Positions 42,054 through 53,518 of a stretch of DNA of 64,000 nt are shown in pieces. The notes under the pieces were generated by a model. It ran no database searches, was not told the DNA's origin, and saw only the letters and a program-made list of their open reading frames with translations. How positions within the stretch are numbered: position 1 is the first letter of the stretch; each line of letters begins with the position of its first letter. A program made the position numbers and the translations under genes. The stretch comes from Gracilariopsis chorda (lineage: Eukaryota > Rhodophyta > Florideophyceae > Gracilariales > Gracilariaceae). The stretch is from contig NBIV01000169.1 of the NCBI GenBank assembly GCA_003194525.1, positions 1 to 64,000 on the forward strand, in the 5' to 3' direction.

Positions 42054-42884
42054 GACCATGTAGTTTCAGTCAGTGTGTTAGGCACAAGAGTGTATGTTCC
42101 GCACGATGTAGGGAAGGAGTGGTGCTTTGAATCGTTTTCTGGGACCTTGAGAGTCACTGAGCTTTGACATAGCATGATGTAATTTGATGCGATGGAAGTT
42201 GGCAACTGATTTGTATCAATGGAGGTATCTGTGACCGCGCAGTTTATTCTTGCACCACAATATAGTCCACTTCTGGAGGGAGATCCTCGTTCCCCGGGAA
42301 AGCCACAGATATGTATATAGATCAGACAAGAGAATGAAGGAAGGTTCTGCTTCTTAGGGCTGTCTTTTCTCTCATTCTTTCAATTGTTTTTTTGCCCTGA
42401 GGGCCGTTCTTCACGAGCGTGGACGTGAGCATGCTTGTTAAGGACGGCCCCTCTTTACGACTGATAAGTGACGCACGAAGTCTCCGGTAACGGCGAAAGA
42501 TCAGACCTCAATGCTTCTAGAAAAGCTCATCACCAGCGGTCAACTATCATCCCTATGACATAATACAACAAACAAAAGCAGCCCGCTTTCATAGAGCCAC
42601 ACGTCGTGATGGAGAGGGCGAGCTAAGCGAAATAGGTTTGTTCCATGATCTTCATGGGGTCCAGCGACGAATATACTGTAAGAGTACTATATCATGTAGT
42701 AGAAGACCTGGGATCTCGTTAATAACTGTCCTGACTTTGATCCTCACAGCAGGATTACGAATTGTATTGTATGTTTTGGGCGTACGTCAGCTAATTCCGA
42801 AGCATAGTAGAGCTTTTTCGTCGCAGAAAGCTCTCTTTCCCCGGGAAAGCCATAAATTTTGATGCCCGCTGTCTCAGACACAGC
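42054..42884. other. Intergenic, no gene; repeated CCCCGGGAAAGCCA word
   Basis: TTCCCCGGGAAAGCCACA near 42290 and TTTCCCCGGGAAAGCCATAA near 42837 share a 15-bp core about 550 nt apart. No gene recognised. Confidence 0.4.
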
Positions 42885-43960
42885 TGGGCGGACAGCAATC
42901 TGTTATGGCAATCTTCCATCAGATTTCCATCCTATTGTTCACTTGCAATCTAATTGCAATCTTCTTGCGCAATCCCAATCCGATTACAATCTTAGATTTT
43001 ACACCGCAATCCAAAGCAACCCACGTTTTGGTTTAGGTTTGACAAGCTACAAGCTTGGATTTGTTACAATTCAGCCACTCCACGCTCAAAATAACAAGAC
43101 AGTGTGATTCGATCGGGCAAAGTGTACCCTGTACTAAGTGTGGTGGTTGATATACGTGTACCAGCTGCGACTATCATCAGTTCACACCGGACATGTGGCC
43201 TAGTCGTTTTGACTATGACACTAAGTTCTTGTTGTCGGTTTGCTTTTGCACAATGGGAATATGCATCAAAGTGGAAGCAGATATACGATAGCACCTCAAT
43301 TGCAATCGACACCAATCTGAGGGGCTGAGGGGTGCGCACGACGCCCCTCAGATTGCAATCTTTAACTAAACCGCAATCCAATTGCTTGCGTCCCGCCCCT
43401 GGCTGTCTACTTTTGCTAGCAACGCTCATGTTCTTCCTTTCACTTAAAGGAGGTAGCTCGAGGCGCCTGGCCCTAATCGTCAGCCGGCATCCAGTGGTGC
43501 AACCAACCTGAAGGGGAGGGGATTGGACTTATCACAACAGATTCCAATCCCAATTGCAATCTTTTCTGCTGAGAAACTGCAATCGCATTGCAATCCACTA
43601 AAGAATAAACAATCCGATTGCAATCTCTTATAGAAAACGCAATCGTTTTGCAATCACTTTACCATAATCGCACAGATCTTTCCTTTGCCTTTGAACCCAA
43701 TTCAAAGCAAATGCCTACCACCCTGTGTCCCACGAGCACTTGCAACAACAACAAAAAAAGCTTTTTGGAACAGTTGTCTGTCCCAGAACCTCATTCACAA
43801 GCAAAAAGACAATTGCCTCAAATAGCTCCGTTGTAGTAGTCCTGATTGCAATCTGAGGGGTAGATTGCATCCTCAGCAGCAATCCCGATTGCAATCTCAC
43901 ATCCTTCAGTGCAATCCCGGATTGTAGTCCAATCGATTGCAATACAAGCCTGCGGGCATC
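42885..43960. repeat. Cluster of GATTGCAATC palindromes and half-sites
   Basis: Perfect 10-bp palindromes GATTGCAATC lie at 43351-43360, 43616-43625, 43844-43853 and 43887-43896, with a 9/10 copy at 43935-43944. More than ten TTGCAATC, GCAATC or CCAATC variants lie between (for example 42943-42950, about 42953, about 43300, about 43553, about 43589, about 43651). Spacing is irregular, so this is not a simple satellite. Two segments also carry CAATCTGAGGGG. See the first finding. Confidence 0.85.
43313..43355. repeat. Perfect 13-bp inverted repeat inside the GCAATC cluster
   Basis: CAATCTGAGGGGC (43313-43325) and GCCCCTCAGATTG (43343-43355), with a 17-nt loop. The word CAATCTGAGGGG occurs again at 43849-43860. 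Confidence 0.9.
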
Positions 43961-44195
43961 TCAGCACTACGTGTTCTACCGTCTTCTTCGCCCTAGTGCT
44001 ACACGAGCACCCACTTTCTTTGTTTTAACATATTTGATAAGATTGGGTGCAAAGAAGACACACGAAGAACATAGAACTGGGATAAAACTACTTCTGCATT
44101 CCTTGCTTCTTTCTGACTCAATGAAGCTTGGCAGTTCAGACAACAACGGTAAACATTTCTGCTCTTGTTGAATGTTGACTTGACATTCAAGAAAT
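43950..44195 (-). mobile_element. LINE ORF2 C-terminal fragment 5
   Basis: The minus strand reads QKEARNAEVVLSQFYVLRVS then SLHPILSNMLKQRK. After a one-base shift it continues SCSTRAKKTVEHVVLRCPQ, the same Cys/His motif as the fragment at 45.3 kb. Frameshifted and 5'-truncated. Confidence 0.7.
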
Positions 44196-44879
44196 CCAGG
44201 GGTATTACGAATGCTGAACGACTCTACGACCTTGTTTGCTATATGTCACCAACGGCGCCATATCTGCTCTATTTGTGTAACGATGATGTATTAGTTCTAT
44301 GCTAGTGATATCCTCTTTCATCGACGTTTAGTAGAACCCGTACTAACTTTGTCAGTTGATTACTTCCTCGAAGGCTGGTTTTCCGTGCAAGCCCAAGTTG
44401 CTGCTCTATTCGCACTGGAAGCAGCCATATGACAATTCATCGGGGCTATGCGCATTCTAAGAGCCAGGCCTCTGGACATGGAACGTTATTACGCCCAGCT
44501 TCAGAGCAACATAGATATTGTTGAGACGACAGAAGTTGTGTCTGCAAATGGTAGTCACAGTGACTTCGTCGTCACGTCAGAAGTTTACACATCTCTGACC
44601 CCACTGTCACTCTCTCTACTCAAGCGAAGACAGTGAGATCGCAGTAGGATCAAAAGAATAAAGGCCTCCCTCGTTGATCTCAGAGAAAGACCAACGAGGC
44701 AGACGTGCCCTCTTCTTTCCCCCAGGTTCTCGAAGAAGAACTCCAGACTTGCACATTTCTTTGTTCCACGCCAAATACTCGCTATTTACGCGCCAAATTG
44801 GCGCAGGATACCGTAAGTCTTCTTCTTTGTTGAGGGAGACGAATCATTCCGACAAGATCTTAATCGTCAAACGGATACT

Positions 44880-45520
44880 GATAAAAGCGCTCCAAACATC
44901 GGTTCGACGGCAGTGAGAACAGTTCAGCGTCTATCTTTACTACTATGCGAGGTTTCAAAACGGTACGCAGTGCATATCGCATGGGTTCCAGCGCATATTG
45001 GGATTGAGAAGAACGAACGAGTTGGTAAGCTGGCAAGAATGGGTCTAGAACTACCTTTGAGATCACAAGTAGCCGCCCCGATCGATATGCTTGACGTTAG
45101 AGCACGGTTACTGAAGACAGTTCAACATCAAAGCTTGCTCACAGAGAAACCTGACTTTTTGAAGATAGGCATGGGGGTGAGAAAAGCCGAGGTGTTATTA
45201 GCCCAGTTCTATACAGGTCATATTTCAACATTTCATCCTGTTGCTTCATTTCTTACGAAGCGAACGGTAAGGTGTGAATGTTCGAGAAGAACGAAGAAGA
45301 CCGTAGACCATTACGTGTTACGATGCCAGTTGATCAACTAGACTAGGATCATCTTCCTAGTCGCGTGAGAGCAGGGGAAAGTCGATCAGAGATATAATTA
45401 GGCAGTGGCCAAACAAGTTCCTTGGTTTCCTGCGGAAAGAGAAGTATCTCTAGACGATACTTCTACCCATAATGCAGCATTTAAGCATTGAGGGCCCACA
45501 ATAAACAACAAACGGATACA
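44880..45520 (+). mobile_element. LINE ORF2 RNase H and C-terminal fragment 6
   Basis: The plus strand encodes the RNase H end (VHIAWVPAHIGIEKNERVGK), MGVRKAEVLLAQFYTGHIST then FHPVASFL, and the RCECSRRTKKTVDHYVLRC motif. A stop at about 45341 is followed, in another frame, by IIRQWPNKFLGFLRKEKYL and a 3' tail CAATAAACAACAAACGG. This is the best preserved of the LINE 3' ends here; endonuclease and RT are missing. Confidence 0.8.
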
Positions 45521-45639
45521 TACATATGTGGCCTAACACCTGTTCCATGAGTTTATCTACCCGGCTATATTTTCTGGGAGATACTAGACAGACTTTGCTG
45601 TTCACGAGATGTGTCTGTTACATGTGTTGTGTGTGTATG

Positions 45640-46245
45640 TGTTTGAACGGGGTTCTCTCTCTCTCTCTTACAAACATTCATACATTAATTCCTCGTAGCG
45701 CGGGGGTTTGCTAGTAGCTGTGCGACACTCACTGGGCTACATATTATACGAAGAAAGTATTAGGTCCCGTAGGTGTCTTCAACCGCTGAAGCGTTTCGGT
45801 TTCCGGCGACAATCGCCTTCTTCTCTGCACCTCTTCATTCACCCTCTAGAGATCGTCGAGCAAGGGGCACACCACGACCAGGCGCTTCGCATGTACCACT
45901 TTGGCCGCCATAGAAACCATTGACGACGCCCCTTCGCCCAATCCTCCTATCATCGGTGAGATCAGACAAAAGAACCGGTGCGTAGCTTGTATCATCATCC
46001 GACCCAATCGTAGTCCTCCGAGAAAACCCTGGAAAAAGCCCCCGTTCAGAGGCTCCTTTGGAGCTCTTCCTTCAAGGGAAAAATTCAGGGAAACGGCGGT
46101 TGGATCTTCTTCTGACAACAGGCTCGTGACCGACTGCGTACGTGCAGTTAGACGGGGGCCTTTTCACGACTTTCCACCCAGGTCCGCGACCGGCAAGCTG
46201 ACCGATCGCCTGGACGAGTTCAACGACCTCCCGGGTCGCGTGCCC
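45640..46245 (-). repeat. Dispersed repeat, copy 2 (inverted relative to 20.34-21.0 kb)
   Basis: Reverse complement of the repeat at 20340-21000. It starts at a CT microsatellite followed by TTAATTCCTCGTAGCGCGGG and ends at CGACCTCCCGGGTC. The longest frame (plus strand, 45901-46350) reads IETIDDAPSPNPPIIGEIRQ and is disrupted in copy 1. The GC-rich core is well conserved, so the two copies are not ancient. Confidence 0.85.
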
Positions 46246-47580
46246 CGAGTTCCAAGACTACGGCACGGAATGATCCAAGAAAGAGCCATGTTTTCGTACT
46301 TTGGAAATCAAAAATGCCAAATACTCAAAGGTAGTAGAGTACCCTTGTAGTGCGGAGGTTAGAAGGCTGACCCTTGACCTCTGGTATAAGACAACTAGAC
46401 AGGATCGGACCACGATACAGACTTTGGCAAACAAACTGGCAGAGCAAAATGTGTGATGTTCGATGTTCTGGAACAATGCAAGGGAGATGTCTAGTTTCTA
46501 CCGCCGTACCTGAGGAATGAGAGCGACACACTCCAGCGTTTTCTGACTAGAGAACCCGATTCCCCCTAGAGTCCAGCAGAGGCATTCACTTTCACTGACG
46601 AAGCGCATAGAGATAGGCGTCTAAGACTCATCCGGCTGATTTTCATCAACGATGTTTCCCAAGCATAAGAAACGGTGATACGTAAAAGACTTCAACTGAT
46701 GCTATTGGCAGAGGAGTGGCCACTAGAAGTGATTTTCTTCACAGAAAGAGAGATTTTCTTTTGGAAAGTAGCCCTACCGCTTAGCCGGAACCGGGATAGC
46801 GGCCGCAACGCGAACAACAAGAGCAACAACATTACTTTCAGTTCTTTGTTTCAAAACTGACAGAGACGTCCTGCTGACTCTTTCTGGTGCTCTTCCCCGT
46901 CAATGAACGGTTGGCGGCGACCCAAGCTACAGGCAATCTTTCTAGACTGTCGCACAAATCGAGCATTTCTGTTGAGAGCGGACCTATCTCAGAATTTTTG
47001 TAATGAAATGTGAGACAGTACGGTCTAGCTTGTTATTGTAGGAAGCAAAACAGCACGCGTTTCTGAGAGAAGAAGAGGAACACAGGTCGGAGGACCAATA
47101 GCGAACGATTCGTTCGAAGTTTTGTGTGAAGTTTCATTTCATTGTTACACATCCACAGTGAAGTTAGTGGTTGGATTCATATAGTTTAATATGTGTTAGG
47201 AACCTGAGAGAAAATTCGGTTCATATGAACATAAGAGAAACCCCATATGACAACGAAAACCAGATATGGAGGGTGATTCTCGGATAAGATAAAAACTGGC
47301 ATGTCATTTTCAACGGAGACCTTCAACGGAAACCCTCAACGGAAACATGGACACTGCGATTGTCTTAAGTGGCCTCCACATGACCGCATGAAAGTCTACG
47401 AACAGGATTGTACACTTTCACATGCTTGCTCGTCGTAGCCGCGATGAAGTGACAAGGCTGCTACAAGACTACTTTGCCAGCCCGTGTTTAGAGCTGAAAG
47501 TTGTGACTCGCAAAATAGAACAGGAATGACTTTCGGAATCAGTACACACTGAGACATTACTTCTTTGGTAACCTTGCTTC
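46246..47580. other. Probable transposon debris, no intact gene
   Basis: A short plus-strand stretch near 46370-46460 reads RLTLDLWYKTTRQDRTTIQT, and one near 46575-46760 reads LRLIRLIFINDVSQ. Both resemble decayed element coding but are too short to classify. From 46.9 to 47.5 kb I see nothing. Confidence 0.35.
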
Positions 47581-49071
47581 TCATGTATGTTCATAAGCCT
47601 TGTGAGACAGAGCGGGAAGCGTGTCGATTACGGGAACGAATTTAAGCCAAATTGCAACCGTTCTGATGATCATCAGGAGAGCTAGAGACAACTGAGACGC
47701 AACCACGGCAATGATGAACGCAGACCGCCGCCAGATGGACGAAAAATTGATCTTCCACATCACATAGTCCCAAACGATGATATACATGGCATCAAGTATG
47801 GACCACGCAATTATGCCTTTTCCAAGAGATGCAAGTGTCGGTCTTCGGTCTTTGAGACTTGGCATAGGGAAAACATAAGATTTTTGGGCGACGCAGATTA
47901 AACCGACAAGAATGAGCGTCATCGACGTGAATGTTGCTCGTATATGCATAAAAGTTAGAAAAGCTTGTACTGGTGGCATTGTTGTTGGGATGATACGGAT
48001 GGAGGTCACTACGGTGAAAATCCAAAACAGAAAGCCAATGGTTGTCGGGTAGAAGGAGCTCATGCGTGAAGAGGTTCGGCGAAACGACAAATTTGTTTGA
48101 ACTCTCACCATGAGCACGGTGAATTGAGACGAGGCCAGCTTTCGAAACAGCGTACTCATCCATGTGTATGTGATTATGACGGAAGCTACGGTGAATGCTT
48201 TTTGGCGCCAGTCATGGAACGGTTCGTTTTCAAGCTGTTGTCGATACTTATACCATACCCAGTTGAGATCGAAAATTGAGTATCCCCACCAGATCCATGG
48301 TTTCATTACAGGCGGACCAAGCCACTCAATATCTCGCGCAGGGCCACATAGCGGATTCTTTTCAAAGGTGAAAGCGAGCTTGTTGTAATAGGAGCTGTGA
48401 TCTGTGTGAAACGCGAACGGAAAGCGCGCAAACGATTCGTTGACGATGGGTCGATTGATGTGGAATAACGGGGCGTGCAACATTTCCGAATAGTAGCTAT
48501 TGAGAAAACCTTGATCTCCACCATCGTAGGATGGAGTGTTGGGCAGGGCGCTATGCATGTCTTGATAAACGGAAGAGTTGGGGGTGACAAGCATAAAGCC
48601 GCTGTTAAAATAGCAGGGATTTATGAAGACAGCGCAGAAACGGGCGCAGGAAAAAACGGGAGAGAGATCTTGCAACACGAGCGAGTCGGCGTCAATGAAG
48701 AGCAAGCGACTGTACTCTGTCATGTCAAAAATCATGAGTTTGGTCATGACGAGACCAAATCTCGGGTGAAACTTGGAGGTGCCGACGTACGGTGAAGCCA
48801 CGGGGGGCACCTGAATGACGCGTATGCCATCTCTTTTTAACGTTTCGATTATGGACGGGGACGTGTGTCCGGTTTGTAGAACGATACGTTCTCGTTGGGT
48901 GGCGGAATCGGGACTGTTAATTAGCAACGATTGCATCATGACACGCAGCGGAAGAGCGTAGGTATCGCCGTACAAAAGGCTGATGTATGCTTCTCTTGGA
49001 GGCTTTTGAGCAGCGGTTGCAAACGCTAACGATGGCAACAGGAGGGACAGAAGCAGTATTGCGCTTCGCAT
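47581..49071 (-). CDS. GT8 glycosyltransferase with C-terminal membrane domain (IPUT1-like)
   Basis: 496 residues from the ATG at 49071, which gives a signal peptide (MRSAILLLSLLLPSLAFATA). The GT8 domain covers about 27-240: AYISLLYGDTYALPLRVMMQ, LLFIDADSLVLQD with the metal-binding DAD at 127-129, NSGFMLV, and GGDQGFLNSYY at 184-194. The C-terminal half has at least five hydrophobic helices from about residue 293 onward. This lumenal catalytic domain plus multi-span tail is the layout of plant IPUT1 (PGSIP family). IPUT1 adds glucuronic acid to inositol phosphorylceramide in the Golgi, making glycosyl-inositol-phosphoceramides. The donor and acceptor here are inferred from that similarity. 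The frame is open 15 codons upstream, but a start there would bury the signal peptide. Confidence 0.88.
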   Translation of the reverse strand: MRSAILLLSLLLPSLAFATAAQKPPREAYISLLYGDTYALPLRVMMQSLLINSPDSATQRERIVLQTGHTSPSIIETLKRDGIRVIQVPPVASPYVGTSKFHPRFGLVMTKLMIFDMTEYSRLLFIDADSLVLQDLSPVFSCARFCAVFINPCYFNSGFMLVTPNSSVYQDMHSALPNTPSYDGGDQGFLNSYYSEMLHAPLFHINRPIVNESFARFPFAFHTDHSSYYNKLAFTFEKNPLCGPARDIEWLGPPVMKPWIWWGYSIFDLNWVWYKYRQQLENEPFHDWRQKAFTVASVIITYTWMSTLFRKLASSQFTVLMVRVQTNLSFRRTSSRMSSFYPTTIGFLFWIFTVVTSIRIIPTTMPPVQAFLTFMHIRATFTSMTLILVGLICVAQKSYVFPMPSLKDRRPTLASLGKGIIAWSILDAMYIIVWDYVMWKINFSSIWRRSAFIIAVVASQLSLALLMIIRTVAIWLKFVPVIDTLPALSHKAYEHT

Positions 49072-52000
49072 TTTGACGACGATAAAAAGATGAGCAGCGG
49101 CGTCGGTGGCTTTCAAGCAGGGTGTGAGAAATTACGCATGGACGATGAGAGCGAAGAGCGGAAAGTGTAGGGGGGGATTAGGGGAGCGACGATGCGAGAG
49201 GGCACTTGGAACGGCGATGGTTGATAACAGGACCGAAATGTACGACGGCGCCAAGAGTTGGAGAGAAAGCGAGAGCAACATAGAAGGAGTTAGAGATTGG
49301 GGGGTGTGTGGGTGTGTGTGTGAGATACGAAAACAGGAGTTTTGGGTTCAATTGAGATATTGAAGAGGTTCAAACGCAAGAATGAATGGGGGCTGTTTCA
49401 AAGAACGGCGGTATGGTCATCGCGAGTCAAGAGGGCGTTAATGGGGATGGGCACGGCTTGCGATCGAATACGATGGGCACGCTATCCGTTTATGGGAAAG
49501 GGTTGCAGCACTGCTGTACACACATGTGATAAGTATGGCGGGTTTGCCACAATGGCAGATAGGAAGCGCTTGTCTCCGACAAGCGGTCCGAAATACAGCA
49601 AAGTTACATACCTTCCCAGACCGCCCATGCCATCTCCAAAACGGTCCGCATCCGCAGCGTCAGCCTTGTTGGCGCCGCCGACGCGCACCGCACGGTACGT
49701 GTAACACCAGCAAGGGCGGTCACTTCAGATTCGTGATCTGCTTCTACCGTGTAAGTCGCGTACCGTTGGTAGCCGCCCCCAGTATCCGCGCTCCGACCGC
49801 TCCAGTCCTTGCGTCGTAGACGTAGCGCCTGCGCAACTATGACTTTCTTACGAATTAAAAAACTTTCCATTTCTGTCCATTTTTGTTGTCTCTATGTAAG
49901 AAGAGGACAAAGCTGGAAGCACATTTCCATTACATGCCGAAGAGTATTCATTCCGCCAACCTTTCCTCTGCTGATGAACGACCCGCCGTCTAACACACTT
50001 TATACACCGGTGTGCCCGGCGGTAACCCTTTAACCCTTAGCGCAACCTTTCTCAAGCTCTTCCAGCTTGACTTCACCTCCCGCAAAGATTATCTCGATGG
50101 CCCCCCACCATGCACGCCAGCGCAATGCGCCCGCAGGAATTATTAAAATTCAGAGTTTTTTTTTTGCAAAGCTGTACAAACAAACACGTTTGCTTGCTGA
50201 CCCGTTTGGTTCTGCGAATCCACGCAAAATCCCACTCTATCTACATCCATCTCACAGTGGCGAATGAGAGCCGTGTGTTTCTAGAGGCATTTGCATCTTT
50301 TATGCCCCGTATCTAGCTAGAGTTAGATTGCTAACCGAAGCTTCACAGATTCGAATCCACCGCATCCTGCTTGTGGTAAAAGCTCCGTGCCTGCATTCGT
50401 GTCAGGCACGACAAAACTACACGTTGCACGCAGCCCGGTGCCCCGAGCAGTGACGCCAACTCCCTGCTTGCCCGTTTCTGACCCGGCACCGTTCGAACGA
50501 TGTCGGAAAAGTAATAAACAACGCTACGCTACGCTCCACTGCGCGCATTCCGCATGCGTCCATTCTCGCACGCTGCAGCACTGCTCGCAGACCCTTTTCT
50601 GTTCAGCATTGATTGAACCCGCCGTGTATCTACCGTCACAGTGTTGTCCTTATTCGCGCAAGCAACATTCACAGAACCGCGTAACCTTTGTTCCAAATCT
50701 CGAATCTCAGTCAAACGCTTGTGCCCGCCGTGCAATGCTCGGAAGCTTCAATTGTCTAAACGCAGAACAGCAACTAATTGCACTCCCTGCTTCTTTTTAA
50801 CTTGATGGTGTTTGTCCAACTTACATTTCCCCCCAGCAGCTGGGAGACATTCGAGACCGTTTCAATGCGTTATAATCCGGTCTTCACTGGCTGCCTTTTA
50901 CAACACTCACCGACACGCTGGCAAACGGCTCTCGCTTCTGGTGTAAAATCAGTGAACAGCAGCCTCTCGCATTTGCCCGCACAGATTAACTAAAATAATC
51001 TCGTGCTTCTTTATCGGAAAGCTCCATCGCTCATCGCACCTCGTCGCTTCTTTCTACGTTAGCTACGGCTCGGTTTAAAACTGTTCGCCCGTACCAATGA
51101 TGCACGACAACCTGTTTACGTCCCCCTTCTAAGAAACAACTTGTTGCGCAACCACATCTGTTTGTGGCTCTCTTTACCCTTTTGGAGAGATCTCAATGTT
51201 GAACCCTTCCCACATCTTTCGAAACATATAAAGCACAGGTGCATCTAGGGTTCACTTTATGATGCTGTTTATTTCCGGAGAAGATTGCGCATATATAACC
51301 ACCAAACCAATGTCCAGCTCATACATGAACATAATTCTCTTTTTATGTAACGTTTGGAGCGGAATGTGCCATTGCTTATCGATAAAGCTACCGAGTGTGC
51401 AGGGTAACAAAAGCTGTCTGTAATGCGAGCGATCATACCGTCCTATGTACCTGGAAACGAGCTCTTCAAATGGACATCGATTCGCAGTGCCTGAAACCAA
51501 GCTTTTTCGCACTCAATGCTTCAACTGGATGCAAACCGCAAAAACACGTTGACGGCACTGCGATAGTGCCTCTGCTAGAGCGAGTCTTTTTCTTTAACAC
51601 CTTAACCCACCAATACAGCATACTAGGTGCAGAGCGTACATGCGCATCGTCCTTTTATCATCACGATGCGTTCGCCACGAGAATTCGCTGTGAAACAATC
51701 CCTTGTTGCCGCACACGTATTGCATTCCAGGTGAATGCCATCCTTAGAAAAGAGAACACTTGGAACTTGATCGCCTCATACACCTCACAACAAGAAACAT
51801 ATCTCAAGACCAGGCCATCATAAAATCCAACAAATGCTCCGACAAACGGGGAGTGCTTGAAAATAACTCGCTCAACCACTCGCAGAGAACATGGATGCCA
51901 CCGTCATTTGCAAACCTGCGTGACTCACAACCACTTTGTATTCAGTCATATCGAAACAACTTCATAAAACTTCAGCAGCCGTCTATCCCACGTCCCACCC

Positions 52001-53174
52001 CCTCATTGCCCAGACGCCGGGAATCTGAATGAACGAGATTTTTGCACGTAAGAAGCAAGTGGAAGTGAAGAGATCATCAACTAGCTAGCCTCTCTGATTC
52101 ATGTTCTGGAATCGAGAAGGGAACAAAACAAACAGGACGATTCCAACCAATTATTGATACTTGGCTGGTTATTGCCAAGATTTCCTCGAGTTGGAAGAGT
52201 CTTAGAAAACAGAAGACGTAACTTGCGAATGCCCTCAGCTCAGTCTAAAGATTGTATCGCTAAGTCGCAGAAAGACCCGTCTTTCCACGACGAGAGCATA
52301 TCGATATCGCTGTGGAATCGATAGTATCGATACTTTTTCGCGCAGGCAGAAGACATGTGAAGTTCATCACATCCACAGCAGCAATAAGGGCGGTATCGCA
52401 AAGTAACCCACAAACAGTGGAATTCATGCCGAGGGTTCAACTTGTGACAGTGCCTTTTTTTTTGGCACTTCGGCCACCTTGCTCCAACGGAGCTGGAGCA
52501 CGCCAGTTACGCGAAGTTCCGCGTTCTCAGAGCCTCGGTTTGGCAATTCACACAAACCTATAATGCTTCAAATATCAAGCTCCATGATGCGAGATAAGCG
52601 CACTTCTTGACGAATTGTTCCACAAAAGCCGCGTGCGGCCAATGAGGCGAGCCGTCTCCACCCAACTTGTGGTTTGAGAGTCGGAGAGGGGCGAAACGCA
52701 ATATGAGAAAAACTTACTGCAGTTGGATGAGAGCATAACAACACCAAAAGCACGCCTCTGTATCATCACATTGTGTGAACAACATGTACCATGCTGGGTA
52801 CGAAGGAGACAAGACGACCTCGATTCCAAGGCGCATTTGCGCGCTGCGCGCTGTGGCTTTCGCCAATGGCTCTTTTGTTTTTCTTCGTCATCTGTGGGCG
52901 ACGAAATGACGTTTCTGTTTTGGTGGTTTGTTCTGACGCTCGGAAGACTCTCAGACTCGTTTGGACACCTCCATCATCGCTATGTTGATACCTCATGGTA
53001 AACATCTGGTAAACAAACAAGGTAAAAAAAGTGCGTTACATGGACTCTCAGTACTGAGCGAGAGAGGAATGTTGGATTGTGAAATTGCAGTCTGTTCTGC
53101 AGTCGTGCGTTATTCTGGGGGGAGGGGGTGGAGTTAATTCGATGATTTTAGAATGCTTAGGCAATATGGTATTT

Positions 53175-53518
53175 TTAGACGCACGTTTGGTATGCAACAG
53201 ATACAAGGGAGTGTTCCAAAGAGTTTCTTTCTGAGTTGTTTTGCTTATCGTCGGCGTGCTCATCGATGCGCCTGGCGTCTGTACGCAGAGAATGCCGTCC
53301 ACTAGAAGGCAACATGATATTCTTGGAACAGGTCAGCAGGGAGATGTGACTACAAAGGGTAGGGGGCAAAGTTTGGATGGGGACAACCGATACTGAAGAT
53401 GGTAGAGATATGACCGGGGTGCGTGTTCGGAAACAATTCCGGAGCTCTCTCGTCTTCGCGCACCGCGACTCGTATTCACACACGGGCTGTCCAATTGGCA
53501 GCCTCACGCACGACATGA
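53175..53518 (-). CDS. Possible small hypothetical protein, 114 aa
   Basis: A CATAAAAG element at about 53574-53582 (minus strand) lies 60 nt upstream of an ATG near 53518 (MSCVRLPIGQPVCEYESRCA). The frame stays open to 53175. The frame is also open upstream to an ATG at 53594. The protein is Ser/Arg-rich with no recognised domain. It could be chance; listed because promoter and ATG are correctly ordered. Confidence 0.22.

Noticed and set aside
42885..43960. CRISPR-like array
   Set aside because: The repeated unit is only about 10 bp, spacing is irregular and the setting is eukaryotic.
50310..50370. Possible tRNA (GTTAGATTGCTAAC arm-like, then ATTCGAATCC T-loop-like)
   Set aside because: The T-stem does not pair and the anticodon loop has the wrong size; no acceptor stem could be found.
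51252..51880. Overlapping frames on both strands with plausible protein-like runs
   Set aside because: They conflict with each other, lack good starts and show no family; left as unassigned.
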